From the NCBI GenBank assembly GCA_026985525.1, contig JALSQI010000039.1:53388-117387 (forward strand): a stretch of DNA of 64,000 bases. The letters are read 5' to 3'. Positions 17,634 to 26,102 of the stretch are shown in pieces. The stretch's first letter is position 1. Each line of letters opens with the position of its first letter. Below the pieces are notes generated by a model. The model made no database searches. It had not been told where the DNA came from and worked only from the letters and a program-made list of their open reading frames with translations. The stretch is from Archaeoglobaceae archaeon. Its GTDB lineage: Archaea; Halobacteriota; Archaeoglobi; Archaeoglobales; Archaeoglobaceae. A program made the position numbers and the translations under genes.

Positions 17634-18812
17634 CTCCCCGTTTATTACCATTTCAGTTATCTTGGACGTGTTGTTTATCCACTCTTCAGCTATTTCCTTG
17701 ACTTGCCTTTCCATCTTATCTACGGCGTATCCTTTTTTCGGAATTACCTGCATGCTTAAGGCTCTCGGCTCGTTAATTGGTCTTCCAATCTGGCTGAGAA
17801 TTCTGACGTATATCTCTTCTATGCCCTCCACTTTTTCCACGCAATCTTTCGCTATTTGATTTGCCAAGAGGTTGTATATCTTACCGACATGATTTATCGG
17901 ATTTTTACCACTCGTAGCTTCCATGCTCATAGGTCTTCCGGGAGTTATCAACCCATTACACCTATTTCCCCTTCCAACGCTTCCGTCATCTCCATTTTCA
18001 GCAGAAGTACCAGTAACAGTTAGATAGTAACAATTAGTTTCGTAGCAATCCGCAGTGTTTACAAAGACTTCAACTTCTCTTTCCGTGTAATCAGAAGATA
18101 TGTCAAGAATCCAATCTCTAAGTTCGTTTTTCAAAGCGTCGTACTCGCTCAAACTGGCGAGGTGTTTTCCAACGAAAGCACAAGCTACTGTAAGCTTTAT
18201 CCTGTCCTTCTCTCTCAAACCCATTACTTTAACGTCTTCGCCAACGCCCGGATTTTTCTTCCTAAATTCGTAGTATATCCTCCTCTCCACGTTGTAAACC
18301 AACTTCTCAGTCTCGCTCAGTGGAGCGTAACCTATTCCAAACGAGGTATCGTTGGCTAAGGGTACTTTTCCCCTCCTGAAAACGTCCTTTAAGTCAGTAC
18401 TCCCTTCCCCAAGTCTAACGTCAAATACTACATCCCCATCAACGTCGAGGTTGTTCATACTCCACTTAACGTAATTCCTCGCAGCTTTCAAAGCTATTTT
18501 GTCAGCTGGAATGTATGTACCGTCAAATTCCTTAGTAGCTCTTCCAACGAGAAGTATGTAGATAGGCTGTATAATCTCTCCACCACCAAATTCGGGCTTT
18601 GCTTTTCCCGCCACTATCTGTGTTTCGTCTGTGTTGTGGTGCAAAACTCCGCCAACTCTTTTTATGTACTCCTGACTCAAGGCTCTACTCATCGCCTCTG
18701 CTATTCCATCAGCCAAGCTATCGGGATGTCCAATACCTTTCCTCTCTACAATTTCCACTTTCTGCTTTTCCACGGGCGTGTGGACGATTTCCTCCACAAA
18801 GATGTTTGGCAT
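17619..18812 (-). CDS. mat: Archaeal S-adenosylmethionine synthetase
   Basis: Makes AdoMet from ATP and methionine. The 397-aa archaeal-type enzyme (distinct from bacterial MetK) shows [15 protein letters not shown] near residues 25-39, the motif [11 protein letters not shown] and [14 protein letters not shown]. It follows rps27e after 12 bases and probably ends the priS-gins51-rpl44e-rps27e-mat operon. Its 3' end overlaps that of the converging ligase gene. AdoMet supply serves Trm1 and the radical-SAM MqnE encoded elsewhere in the window. Confidence 0.95.
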   Translation of the reverse strand: MPNIFVEEIVHTPVEKQKVEIVERKGIGHPDSLADGIAEAMSRALSQEYIKRVGGVLHHNTDETQIVAGKAKPEFGGGEIIQPIYILLVGRATKEFDGTYIPADKIALKAARNYVKWSMNNLDVDGDVVFDVRLGEGSTDLKDVFRRGKVPLANDTSFGIGYAPLSETEKLVYNVERRIYYEFRKKNPGVGEDVKVMGLREKDRIKLTVACAFVGKHLASLSEYDALKNELRDWILDISSDYTEREVEVFVNTADCYETNCYYLTVTGTSAENGDDGSVGRGNRCNGLITPGRPMSMEATSGKNPINHVGKIYNLLANQIAKDCVEKVEGIEEIYVRILSQIGRPINEPRALSMQVIPKKGYAVDKMERQVKEIAEEWINNTSKITEMVINGELRTF

Positions 18813-18824
18813 TTTTTCACCTGA

Positions 18825-19001
18825 TCAGTAAGAATCAACCACTTCTACAACTTCAGCTTTAATCTTAGCCCTCCCCCCCGTAGGTTCTGCGAGGGTTCTA
18901 CCGCAAACGAGGCATTTTACAACTGTAGAAGCGTGGTCAAATACTATTTGTGTGTTCTCGCAATCTGGACACTTAACTCTAACGAAGTGGCTCTTCTTCA
19001 T
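18825..19001 (-). CDS. rps27e: Ribosomal protein S27e
   Basis: A 58-aa zinc-ribbon protein of the small subunit, with CPDC and CLVCG pairs spaced as in the family. The start is ATG at 19001, preceded by GGTGAGGTGG; the open frame's nine-base extension (GTG 19010) is unlikely. It is five bases from rpl44e, an adjacency conserved in archaea. Confidence 0.95.
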   Translation of the reverse strand: MKKSHFVRVKCPDCENTQIVFDHASTVVKCLVCGRTLAEPTGGRAKIKAEVVEVVDSY

Positions 19002-19006
19002 CCACC

Positions 19007-19288
19007 TCACCTCTCCACGAGTTCGAACCTCTTAACTCTCCAAGTCGGGCGATGGTGGGCTTTCTTGCACACAGTACACCTGAACCTAATGTTTACTCTC
19101 TTAGTAGGCTTATCTCCTCCGGGAACTTTGCTGAATTTACCCAAGTTCCCGACTTTGCCTCTCCTCTTTTTCTGTCTGTTAATCCACTTAAGAGAACTTT
19201 GCTTACCCTTGCTAACTTTTTCTACTTCATGAATCGTGTGCTTCCCGCAGTACTTGCAGAAAGTTTTAACCTTTTTCGGATACTTCAT
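19007..19288 (-). CDS. rpl44e: Ribosomal protein L44e
   Basis: A 93-aa large-subunit zinc protein with CKYCGKH near the N-terminus and CTVCKKAHH near the C-terminus, plus the basic middle ([20 protein letters not shown]) characteristic of L44e. It lies six bases downstream of gins51 and upstream of rps27e in one transcription unit that joins translation and replication genes. Confidence 0.96.
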   Translation of the reverse strand: MKYPKKVKTFCKYCGKHTIHEVEKVSKGKQSSLKWINRQKKRRGKVGNLGKFSKVPGGDKPTKRVNIRFRCTVCKKAHHRPTWRVKRFELVER

Positions 19289-19294
19289 TCGTTT

Positions 19295-19852
19295 TCACCT
19301 CTTAATTTCTATCGTTTCCGCAACACCACCCTTTATCAGGGCGTTAGCGTTAAGTGAAGGAAGTGCAACCACATCTTCTTTCCTCAATTTATATGTTTTT
19401 CCGTCAATTCCTTCAAATTCAACATCTTCAAGAACTCTCACAACTCTGTACTCCTCCTCTATTTCCTGCTCTATTTTTTGTTCTTTTTCAATTAATCCAA
19501 AAAGAATTTCATCTCTAAAAGACGAAATAAGAGAAACGAGATTTCTATAAAACAACTTTTCTTTACTCGTTAGGTTTTCTATACCTTCAATCCCGCTTAC
19601 AGTCCCGCAAACTTCAGCCCAAGCAGCTCGAATTATTTTTCCTACTCTCTCCTCAAACAGTTTTCTCTGTATTCTTCTAAGAGTTCTCAGTTCGTCATCT
19701 ATTCTGAGTAACTCTTCATCCTTAGATGTCGCCTTTCTCATCTCCTCAAGCTCTTCAATTCTCTTCCTTATTTCATCGAATAGGGTCTCCTCTATTAGCT
19801 GAATAGCCTTTCTGCTCTTTTCTACCAAAATCATCAATTCCTCAATGTCCAT
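19295..19852 (-). CDS. Archaeal GINS subunit Gins51
   Basis: A 185-aa subunit of the replicative CMG-like helicase complex. A helical A domain fills the first ~130 residues and a small beta B domain ends the protein (YRVVRVLEDVEFEG...VVALPSLNANALIKGGVAE). A-then-B order identifies the Gins51 rather than the Gins23 class. Its start overlaps the end of priS by 11 bp, so GINS and primase are translationally coupled, a pairing common in Euryarchaeota. Confidence 0.88.
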   Translation of the reverse strand: MDIEELMILVEKSRKAIQLIEETLFDEIRKRIEELEEMRKATSKDEELLRIDDELRTLRRIQRKLFEERVGKIIRAAWAEVCGTVSGIEGIENLTSKEKLFYRNLVSLISSFRDEILFGLIEKEQKIEQEIEEEYRVVRVLEDVEFEGIDGKTYKLRKEDVVALPSLNANALIKGGVAETIEIKR

Positions 19853-20891
19853 ATAAAGCTATCCCCCTGCAAATCATGTAAATTGCAGCGTATTCAGGAA
19901 CTTTTAGCTTGTCTCCCCCCCTTACTTTTAAGTTTACTTCACCGACTTTCACCTTAGCTTTCTTCAAACACCTGACTTTAACGCTTTCGCTTCCAAAAGC
20001 CAAAGCGTCTTTCAAAGGGTTGAACTCCTCCAACTCCTCCAATTTCAACGGTTTCACGATGAAACCTGTTTTCCCGTGTAAAGAATTTGGCAATCTTATC
20101 AACCTATGAGTGTCGGCAGTTACCGGTTCGTCTATGTGAACTTTTAAAATTTCAGAACACTTTAAAAAAGCATCGATAAATAATTTTTTTTCCTTAGTAC
20201 TCATTTTAACATTAGTATTTAATAAATTACATAAATATAAATCATTCATATTGATTTTAAGCTTATTTACAAGTTTTTCATTTCCAGAATTCTTAGCTTT
20301 AACGTACAAGAGCTTTGTCGCACAAGTACAAATCCTTTTTTTCTGAGTTGATTGAGGGGATTCAATAGAAAGTCTATTAAGAGTGAAGTAATTTACTATT
20401 TCTCTCCTCTCGGCAGATTCCAAGTCCAAAAACTCTTTATCGTGAACGTGTATGTGGTAACCCCTATTTCCAGAAAATACTATTTCCATATCTCTAACAC
20501 CAAAATCTTTTTCAAGCATTCTATAAAGCCTGTAAATTTCTTTTTTCGCAATTTCTAAAGCTTTAACCATGTCAACTTTTACTGGAATGTGATCTGCATC
20601 TATGTCAAATATTAAGTCAGCACAAATCCACCCTTTATCTTCCATTTTCTCTTCACCCGGTCTTTCGTAATAAGCTGAAGAGTAGTAAACATGAATAGGA
20701 ACTTTATAGATTAAATTAGTTTTTAATTCTTCTTCACTGCCAAAAGACATGTGCCTATGCATGTAGAAATCCGGAATTGCACTAAGGGGGACGAAAGCCC
20801 ACTCTCTTTTTTCCAAATCCCTAACCTTGAATTTGGCATTTACGTAGTATTCTCTGAATTTTTTCTGCAGATAAGCTTTCGTTATTTCCAC
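19842..20891 (-). CDS. priS: DNA primase catalytic small subunit PriS
   Basis: Synthesises primers with PriL. The 349-aa protein contains the metal-binding DIDADH (about residues 96-101), the SGNRGYHIH motif (about 140-148), a zinc-like Cys region (CTCATK, then YLCNLL) and the third acidic residue in DTHRLIRLPNSLHGKTG. It heads the priS-gins51-rpl44e-rps27e-mat operon. The region between about residues 195 and 235 is Asn/Lys rich and unusually AT-rich in DNA compared with neighbours, but the frame is intact. Confidence 0.95.
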   Translation of the reverse strand: MEITKAYLQKKFREYYVNAKFKVRDLEKREWAFVPLSAIPDFYMHRHMSFGSEEELKTNLIYKVPIHVYYSSAYYERPGEEKMEDKGWICADLIFDIDADHIPVKVDMVKALEIAKKEIYRLYRMLEKDFGVRDMEIVFSGNRGYHIHVHDKEFLDLESAERREIVNYFTLNRLSIESPQSTQKKRICTCATKLLYVKAKNSGNEKLVNKLKINMNDLYLCNLLNTNVKMSTKEKKLFIDAFLKCSEILKVHIDEPVTADTHRLIRLPNSLHGKTGFIVKPLKLEELEEFNPLKDALAFGSESVKVRCLKKAKVKVGEVNLKVRGGDKLKVPEYAAIYMICRGIALYGH

Positions 20892-20989
20892 TCTATTTGG
20901 TCAATCAGTAATGCAGATTACGTTTGCGTTTTAGTTAATTAACGGTTAAACAGTAAGAGTAATAAATTAGTTAAGACTAATGTTTTCTG

Positions 20990-22072
20990 ATGAAAAAGTA
21001 TTCGAGAAAAATTTTAAATGATAGAGCAATTATCGTCATTTTAATAGCCTCTTTTGCATCTTACTTTTTATCATTTCCACTCTTTGGTCCTCTCTCCGAA
21101 TTAGTACCCAAAAATTTAAAGGATACATACTATACGTTTTACTTGCTATTTCACTTCGTTGGCATAGCGATTACAGCATTCACTATCGATGTTATCAGTA
21201 AAAGAGTTAGAGTTCTGAAGTTTCTCGCAGCACTGCTAATTTTAGCAACACTGCTTTTTTACGTTGGAAAATATATCGTAGCATCGATCATTCAGGGTAT
21301 TGCTATGGGTGCACAAATGGTCGTCTGGGGTAGTATTATTTCAACAGCTGTAAAACCGTGGGAGAGGGCAAAAACTTTCTCGATTGCCGCAGCAATAGCA
21401 AATGTATTCTTGTTAATAATTCAGTACACAGGCAACAAAAACTTACTGCTCGCTATAACTTTTTTAATTCCCGTGTTTCTACTTTCCGAAGTCAAAATTG
21501 TGAAAAACGTACAAAGCTGGAAAATAAACAGAAATGTCATAAGTTTTGCCATTCCAGTGATAGTTTTCTACGTTCTCGGAGGAATTATGTACGCGTACAT
21601 GGAGCCAAAGTTTAAACAGTCGGGAATCAACACCCATGTTCTGTTTTACGTCTTTGCAATTCTAATAGCTGGATATTTATACGATAAATTTGAAAGAAAA
21701 AACGTGACTGTATTTGGCTTACTTCTATTAGCCTTAGCCTACGTACTTTTCAGTAGAAGTATGCTTGTTTCCTCTTACCTAATTCAATCATCTTATGGTT
21801 TTATAGATGTATTTTCCATGATTATATGGGCTGATTTAAGCTATTACGGTTCAGAAGGAAAACACTATGGAATAGGTGTATCTATAGTCGTTGCATCTCT
21901 ACTTATAGGTTACAAGCTCGCTCGATTTTATCTAAATCCACACGATTTAGAATCCATAGCCTTAATTTTACTTCTTGTCGCTTCAATATTCACTTCAATA
22001 GTGAAAGATCCCACACTTTCAGAAAAAGAGTACGCTATTAGAGCAGCAAAAATAGGGGGTGTTATGAAGTGA
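20990..22072 (+). CDS. MFS-like polytopic membrane protein
   Basis: A 360-aa protein with about eleven or twelve hydrophobic segments spread over its length, resembling a divergent major facilitator superfamily transporter. A first segment (AIIVILIASFASYFLSF) begins near residue 13, and a basic loop (DVISKRVRVLK) falls where the MFS 2-3 loop is expected. The substrate cannot be told. Its last bases overlap the GTG of the following MinD-like gene (GTGA), so the two are translationally coupled. A TATA-like AATAAATTA lies upstream near 20961-20969. It could equally belong to another transporter family. Confidence 0.6.
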   Translation: MKKYSRKILNDRAIIVILIASFASYFLSFPLFGPLSELVPKNLKDTYYTFYLLFHFVGIAITAFTIDVISKRVRVLKFLAALLILATLLFYVGKYIVASIIQGIAMGAQMVVWGSIISTAVKPWERAKTFSIAAAIANVFLLIIQYTGNKNLLLAITFLIPVFLLSEVKIVKNVQSWKINRNVISFAIPVIVFYVLGGIMYAYMEPKFKQSGINTHVLFYVFAILIAGYLYDKFERKNVTVFGLLLLALAYVLFSRSMLVSSYLIQSSYGFIDVFSMIIWADLSYYGSEGKHYGIGVSIVVASLLIGYKLARFYLNPHDLESIALILLLVASIFTSIVKDPTLSEKEYAIRAAKIGGVMK

Positions 22073-22746
22073 AAACGATAAGTGTGCACTCTTTTAAAGG
22101 CGGAGTCGGAAAAACTTTTATTGCGTTGAATTTAGCCAGAATTTTATCCGAAAAAAGTAGTGTTTGCTTAGTCGATTTGGACTTACTCGCACCAAGTCTT
22201 TATTCGTTTTTCTCAACTGAGTGTTACTTAAACGACTTTTTATACAGGAACGTAAACGTAAAAGAGTGCATTGTAAAAGTATCCAATAACTTGTACACTA
22301 TCTTAGCCTCTCCAAATTCGCAGGACATTAAAAAAGAGTTGAGAAAAAGTGATAGAGAAGAAATGAAAACTCTCGAAAAACTAATGGAGTTAAAGCAAAG
22401 CTTAGAGTTTGAATACTTAATATTAGATACACACCCGGGTTTGAGCTATTCAAGCATAAACTCGCTTATTTTAAGCGATTTCATATTCGTAGTCCTACGT
22501 CCCGATAAAATTGACATCGATGGGACTAAAAACATGCTTGACATTATAAGCAATCTTTCCAAACCTGTTTACGGAATCGTTAACAGAGATTGTGGAAAGG
22601 AAATTGAAGTGGGAATAGGCATAGTTGCCCGTATTCCGTGTAGTTGCGATGTATCTATGGATTATCCATTTTTCGTTGAAAAATTCGAAAAACACGAAAT
22701 TACAGAAGCGATAAGAGAGTTAGCGTCTTTTGTTTCCAAATTGTAA
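22069..22746 (+). CDS. MinD/ParA-like P-loop ATPase
   Basis: A 225-aa deviant-Walker ATPase. KGGVGKT (residues 10-16) has both the signature Lys10 and the P-loop Lys15; the switch I-like DLDLLAPS follows near 35-42 and DTHPG is the Walker B/switch II. Proteins of this type dimerise on ATP and position or assemble partners. There is no iron-sulfur insert and no obvious membrane-targeting helix, although the C-terminus is short and helical. GTG start at 22069 is preceded by GGGGGTG. Overlap with the upstream membrane protein suggests the two proteins work together, but the process is unknown. Confidence 0.75.
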   Translation: MKTISVHSFKGGVGKTFIALNLARILSEKSSVCLVDLDLLAPSLYSFFSTECYLNDFLYRNVNVKECIVKVSNNLYTILASPNSQDIKKELRKSDREEMKTLEKLMELKQSLEFEYLILDTHPGLSYSSINSLILSDFIFVVLRPDKIDIDGTKNMLDIISNLSKPVYGIVNRDCGKEIEVGIGIVARIPCSCDVSMDYPFFVEKFEKHEITEAIRELASFVSKL

Positions 22747-22857
22747 ATTTTTGATTAATTTTTTATTTATATTTAATTAATTTTTTATAAAAGAATGTTA
22801 ACACAAAATTTATATATTATTCTGATTAAGAGTTTAACAAAAAATCAGGTGATTAAA

Positions 22858-23178
22858 ATGGATAGAAAGGTGCTAACTCGGGAGGAGTTATCAGGTATGC
22901 AGGTTATAAACGGTGAAGGATACTTTGTAGGAAGAGTGAAAGACATATGTCTTATAGTCAACAACACATGCCACGCAGCACTACTAATCGAAAATGCTGA
23001 AGGACAAGAAACTGAAATACTCTTAGATGAAATTTCTGCTATTGGAGATGCTATTTTATTAAAACAGAAATTAAAACAAAAAGGTGTAAAAAACCAGATT
23101 TCACACTGTCCTTCTTGCGGAACTGAACTCGATGCTGATGCTCTATTCTGTCCAGAGTGCGGAAAAAAGATTAGATGA
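22858..23178 (+). CDS. PRC-barrel domain protein with C-terminal zinc ribbon
   Basis: A 106-aa protein. Residues ~8-75 resemble a PRC-barrel (TREELSGMQVINGEGYFVGRVKDI). The tail is a zinc ribbon (CPSCG...CPECG). PRC-barrels often act as adaptors; here the target is unknown. ATG 22858 is supported by AGGTGATT ahead of it; the longer open frame to 22795 runs into promoter-like AT-rich DNA. It heads a group of three zinc-ribbon proteins on the same strand. Confidence 0.7.
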   Translation: MDRKVLTREELSGMQVINGEGYFVGRVKDICLIVNNTCHAALLIENAEGQETEILLDEISAIGDAILLKQKLKQKGVKNQISHCPSCGTELDADALFCPECGKKIR

Positions 23179-23187
23179 GGTGATAAC

Positions 23188-23544
23188 GTGTTCTGCCCAA
23201 GATGCGGTACTGAAAACAAAGAAGGTGCTAAGTACTGCGTGAAGTGTGGTCTAACTCTTCAAAAGCTAACTCTTCAAAAGACAATTCAACAAAAAGCTGA
23301 GATGTCCGACAAAAATCCAGCAATCGCAGCAATTCTGAACTTTCTTATCATAGGTGTTGGCTACTGGTATCTAAATTTAGAAGAGGTCAGAGGTATTCCA
23401 GTTTGGGGCTATATCGTTGGAGGCTTAATCTTAGGAGTTGTTGAGTTCTTTTTGCCAGTATTGGGAATACCTGGATTTATAATTTCAGTACTGTTGGCTA
23501 TAGACGCGTATCAAAAAGCACAGGGTGAGCAGGGGTTTTTGTAA
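23188..23544 (+). CDS. Zinc-ribbon membrane protein
   Basis: A 118-aa protein with an N-terminal double-CxxC zinc ribbon (FCPRCG...CVKCG), a Gln/Lys-rich linker and two to three hydrophobic segments (IAAILNFLIIGVGYWY and VWGYIVGGLILGVVEFFLPVLG onward). It would be anchored in the membrane with the ribbon in the cytosol. GTG start at 23188 has GAGGTGAT upstream. It lies nine bases after the PRC-barrel gene. Similar archaeal proteins have no assigned function. Confidence 0.7.
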   Translation: MFCPRCGTENKEGAKYCVKCGLTLQKLTLQKTIQQKAEMSDKNPAIAAILNFLIIGVGYWYLNLEEVRGIPVWGYIVGGLILGVVEFFLPVLGIPGFIISVLLAIDAYQKAQGEQGFL

Positions 23545-23610
23545 ATATGAAATTTAATTTTGTAATATTTTTTGTAATATTTGTAAATAAAAAGGCTTAG
23601 GGTGGTAGAG

Positions 23611-24081
23611 TTGTTCTGCCCAAAATGTGGTGCAAAAAACAACGAGAAAAATAAGTTTTGCGTGAAATGTGGAGCTTACCTAAGAAAGGGAACGACTAAT
23701 GCTAAGCTGGAAAAACGTGGTGTAAGTGAAATCGTGTTCGTCGATGGAAGTATTCAATCTGTACACGACAAAATAATTGATTACTTTAACTCAATAAAAG
23801 CCAAAATAGAACAGGATCAAGTAAACAGAGTAGTTGCAATTCACGGTTCTAAATTCGTAAAACCATACACTACCGGATGGGTGGGGTTGTGGTTATCTAA
23901 GAAACTTCCAAAAAGAATTATAGTCGAATTAGAAGAACAAAATGGATTGACTAAGGCAACTATTAGAGTGGAAGAAAACTACGGATTTGGCAAGAAAAAG
24001 TGGATGTTAGATCCACTCAGCAAAGCTAAGTACGACAAAGAGTTAAGAAAAACTATTGAGGAAATAAAAAATATATTATAA
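23611..24081 (+). CDS. Zinc-ribbon protein of unknown function
   Basis: A 156-aa protein with an N-terminal zinc ribbon (FCPKCG...CVKCG) like its neighbour, then a soluble alpha/beta domain of about 115 residues that I do not recognise. TTG at 23611 is chosen because GGTGGT lies four bases ahead and the product then begins MFCPKCG exactly like the preceding gene; GTG at 23602 is the alternative. The zinc-ribbon part is probably paralogous to that of the preceding gene, so duplication followed by domain exchange is likely. Confidence 0.7.
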   Translation: MFCPKCGAKNNEKNKFCVKCGAYLRKGTTNAKLEKRGVSEIVFVDGSIQSVHDKIIDYFNSIKAKIEQDQVNRVVAIHGSKFVKPYTTGWVGLWLSKKLPKRIIVELEEQNGLTKATIRVEENYGFGKKKWMLDPLSKAKYDKELRKTIEEIKNIL

Positions 24082-24089
24082 GTTTATTT

Positions 24090-24650
24090 TTAAGATATGG
24101 GCAAAACTTTCTTTCCATACACTGTATTCACGACTTCTGCCATGGCTATGTACCACGCAAGTAAGCCGGTAACAAAAACTTCAACTCCAACAGGCTTTGC
24201 TGGAATCATTCCGAGCGGTAAGAGAATTAACAATCCAAATGCTATCCACAGCAATACAAACAATGCTGAGAGAAACTTCCCCACTTTGAAGGAAGCGATC
24301 ATAAAGGCAAACGTGAACAGAAACCACATTAAAGCAAACCCAGCATCCCCTGCAGGAGTTGCTTTAATCCCCATTAAAGGCAAAACTGTATCCTTCAGAA
24401 ACACAGCCCACCAGAAAGCTCCGTAAGACATGAAAGCTGAACCGCCAAATAAGTTACCCTTTCTTAAATCCACAACTCCAGCTATGAATTGGGCTGTACC
24501 TCCAAAAGCCAAAGCTAAGCAAAGAGTTGGTTGACCGCCCCAGAATCCCATAATGGATAAACCAGTCGCCATTGTGGTCAAAGCGAAGCCCATGAGTCCA
24601 ACTACAGCGGGATTTGCCCACCACTCTTTAAACATTCCAGCTTCTTCCAT
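24090..24650 (-). CDS. satP: Acetate/succinate permease of the GPR1/FUN34/YaaH (SatP) family
   Basis: A 186-aa inner-membrane protein with six hydrophobic segments. The family signature NPAVVGLMGFALTTM sits near residues 12-26, and FMSYGAFWW matches the second conserved motif. It would move acetate or a similar monocarboxylate with protons. GGGGGTGTG before the ATG is the ribosome binding site, and TTTTTAAGT about 55 bp upstream could be a TATA box. It converges on the zinc-ribbon genes. Confidence 0.85.
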   Translation of the reverse strand: MEEAGMFKEWWANPAVVGLMGFALTTMATGLSIMGFWGGQPTLCLALAFGGTAQFIAGVVDLRKGNLFGGSAFMSYGAFWWAVFLKDTVLPLMGIKATPAGDAGFALMWFLFTFAFMIASFKVGKFLSALFVLLWIAFGLLILLPLGMIPAKPVGVEVFVTGLLAWYIAMAEVVNTVYGKKVLPIS

Positions 24651-25093
24651 TTAACACACCCCCAAATATCACGATTTGCCATTACGTTTTTTTAGTACTT
24701 AAAAATTTCGATGATAATTTGAGAAAAAATGAACATAATAAATTAAATATTGCAAAAATCAGCTACTTATAACTTCTACTATTTCGACGAATAATCATGT
24801 TATTTAAGCATTTCCAAAATTTTCGTTTTTTACGATTTTCTCTTTGCAAAGCAGTATCACAGATATGTTTTAGTCGAAGTCCGCGTACATCAACAATTAT
24901 AATCTAAAATGATATCAAGTATAGTTTAAAAATATTGTGAAATAGTAACAATTGAACAAAAAAGACTGCAAAAAAGTAGTTTTTCCAATTTTGCAGAGTA
25001 AAAGAGAGATTTTAAAAGCTCAAAAAGGATGATTAGCGAATATACTTATACAGGCAATTGTAAAATGCAGGTTCGACGATTAACTTAAGATGT
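24651..25093. other. Intergenic region with no recognised gene
   Basis: About 440 bp of very AT-rich sequence between satP and the prenyl synthase, both on the minus strand. The satP promoter and leader account for roughly the first 70 bp. I found no open frame with family similarity, no tRNA and no box C/D or GC-rich RNA signal in the rest. Confidence 0.6.
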
Positions 25094-25993
25094 TTAAAAC
25101 GACTTTAACAGCTCTACAACTTTGCTTTCCTTACACCTTTGATTTTTAAGTAAGTGTCTCGTCATATATTCAACCATTTTGAGCAGTTTTTCCTTACTTT
25201 CACATTCTTCAAAAATAGATAGTGCGTCAACACTTTTTTTGCTGTAATATTTTATATGGTCGAGCGTTTTCGCAACAGCTTCTTCAAAACCGTATTTTTC
25301 TTCATAAATCATTGGTAGAGTTCTCGACTCAAATTCAGAACTTTTGTCCTCGTACAACTGCAAGTACTCCTTTAAGTCGTCCACTAACTGATACGCAATG
25401 CCGAGGTTATTTCCGTACTCGTACATGTTTTTAACTTCTCTACTACTACCCCCAACTATTTTGCAGGCACTCTCTGCACTAAAGGCGAAGAGAGAAGCTG
25501 TTTTCGACTCAATACACTTAAAATATTCTTTTTCTCCAAAATTTTTCTTTATACTATATACGTCAAGAATTTCTCCTTCAGCCATTAGCATACCAATTCT
25601 GGCAAACTCTTCTATTACTTCTTCACCGTAGCAAGAAACGAGTTCTATAGATTTTGAAATAAGCCAATCACCAACAAGGATTGCTATTGTAGTATCGTAC
25701 TTTACGTGGAGAGTTTCAACGTTTCTTCTCATTACGCCCCTATCGATAACGTCATCATGGGCTAAACTTGCGGTATGAATTAATTCCACAGCTAAAGCAA
25801 GATTCATAACGTCATTCCAATTCCCACCACACAATTTACCACTTAAAAGAGCTATTATAGGTCTCGTCCTTTTTCCTCCAGCACTAATTATGTGTTTCAA
25901 TGCCTGCTTTATTTCATCTATGGTCACAACACACCCAACGAGTTCATCAAGAGCCTTGTTGACTGCAGAGTATTCTTCCCAGCTCTCAATCAT
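25094..25993 (-). CDS. Long-chain polyprenyl diphosphate synthase
   Basis: A trans-prenyltransferase (299 aa) that elongates isoprenoid diphosphates. GGKRTRP binds IPP, the first Asp-rich motif is HDDVID, and the second is VDDLKE, where the usual final Asp is Glu. Residues just ahead of the first motif (ASLAH) are small, which in this family permits longer chains than C20. Its neighbour mqnE suggests it makes the menaquinone side chain, but a role in archaeal lipid synthesis cannot be excluded. An imperfect hairpin lies between it and mqnE near 26042-26062. Confidence 0.82.
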   Translation of the reverse strand: MIESWEEYSAVNKALDELVGCVVTIDEIKQALKHIISAGGKRTRPIIALLSGKLCGGNWNDVMNLALAVELIHTASLAHDDVIDRGVMRRNVETLHVKYDTTIAILVGDWLISKSIELVSCYGEEVIEEFARIGMLMAEGEILDVYSIKKNFGEKEYFKCIESKTASLFAFSAESACKIVGGSSREVKNMYEYGNNLGIAYQLVDDLKEYLQLYEDKSSEFESRTLPMIYEEKYGFEEAVAKTLDHIKYYSKKSVDALSIFEECESKEKLLKMVEYMTRHLLKNQRCKESKVVELLKSF

Positions 25994-26102
25994 TTTTAGC
26001 TACCCCTCTCAAGTTGTTTAAACGATTTACTAAATTAAGCATTCTCCCAGCTTTTTGGAGAACCAAGCAGAAAAAATAAAAATTTTATGCTGTTTTCCAA
26101 TC

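Noticed and set aside
25040..25085. tRNA-like T-loop (GGTTCGA) near 25071
   Set aside because: No acceptor or anticodon stem can be built around it.
26042..26062. TTCTCC/GGAGAA hairpin between the prenyl synthase and mqnE
   Set aside because: Six base pairs with a nine-base loop and no consistent T tract; could be chance in AT-rich DNA.
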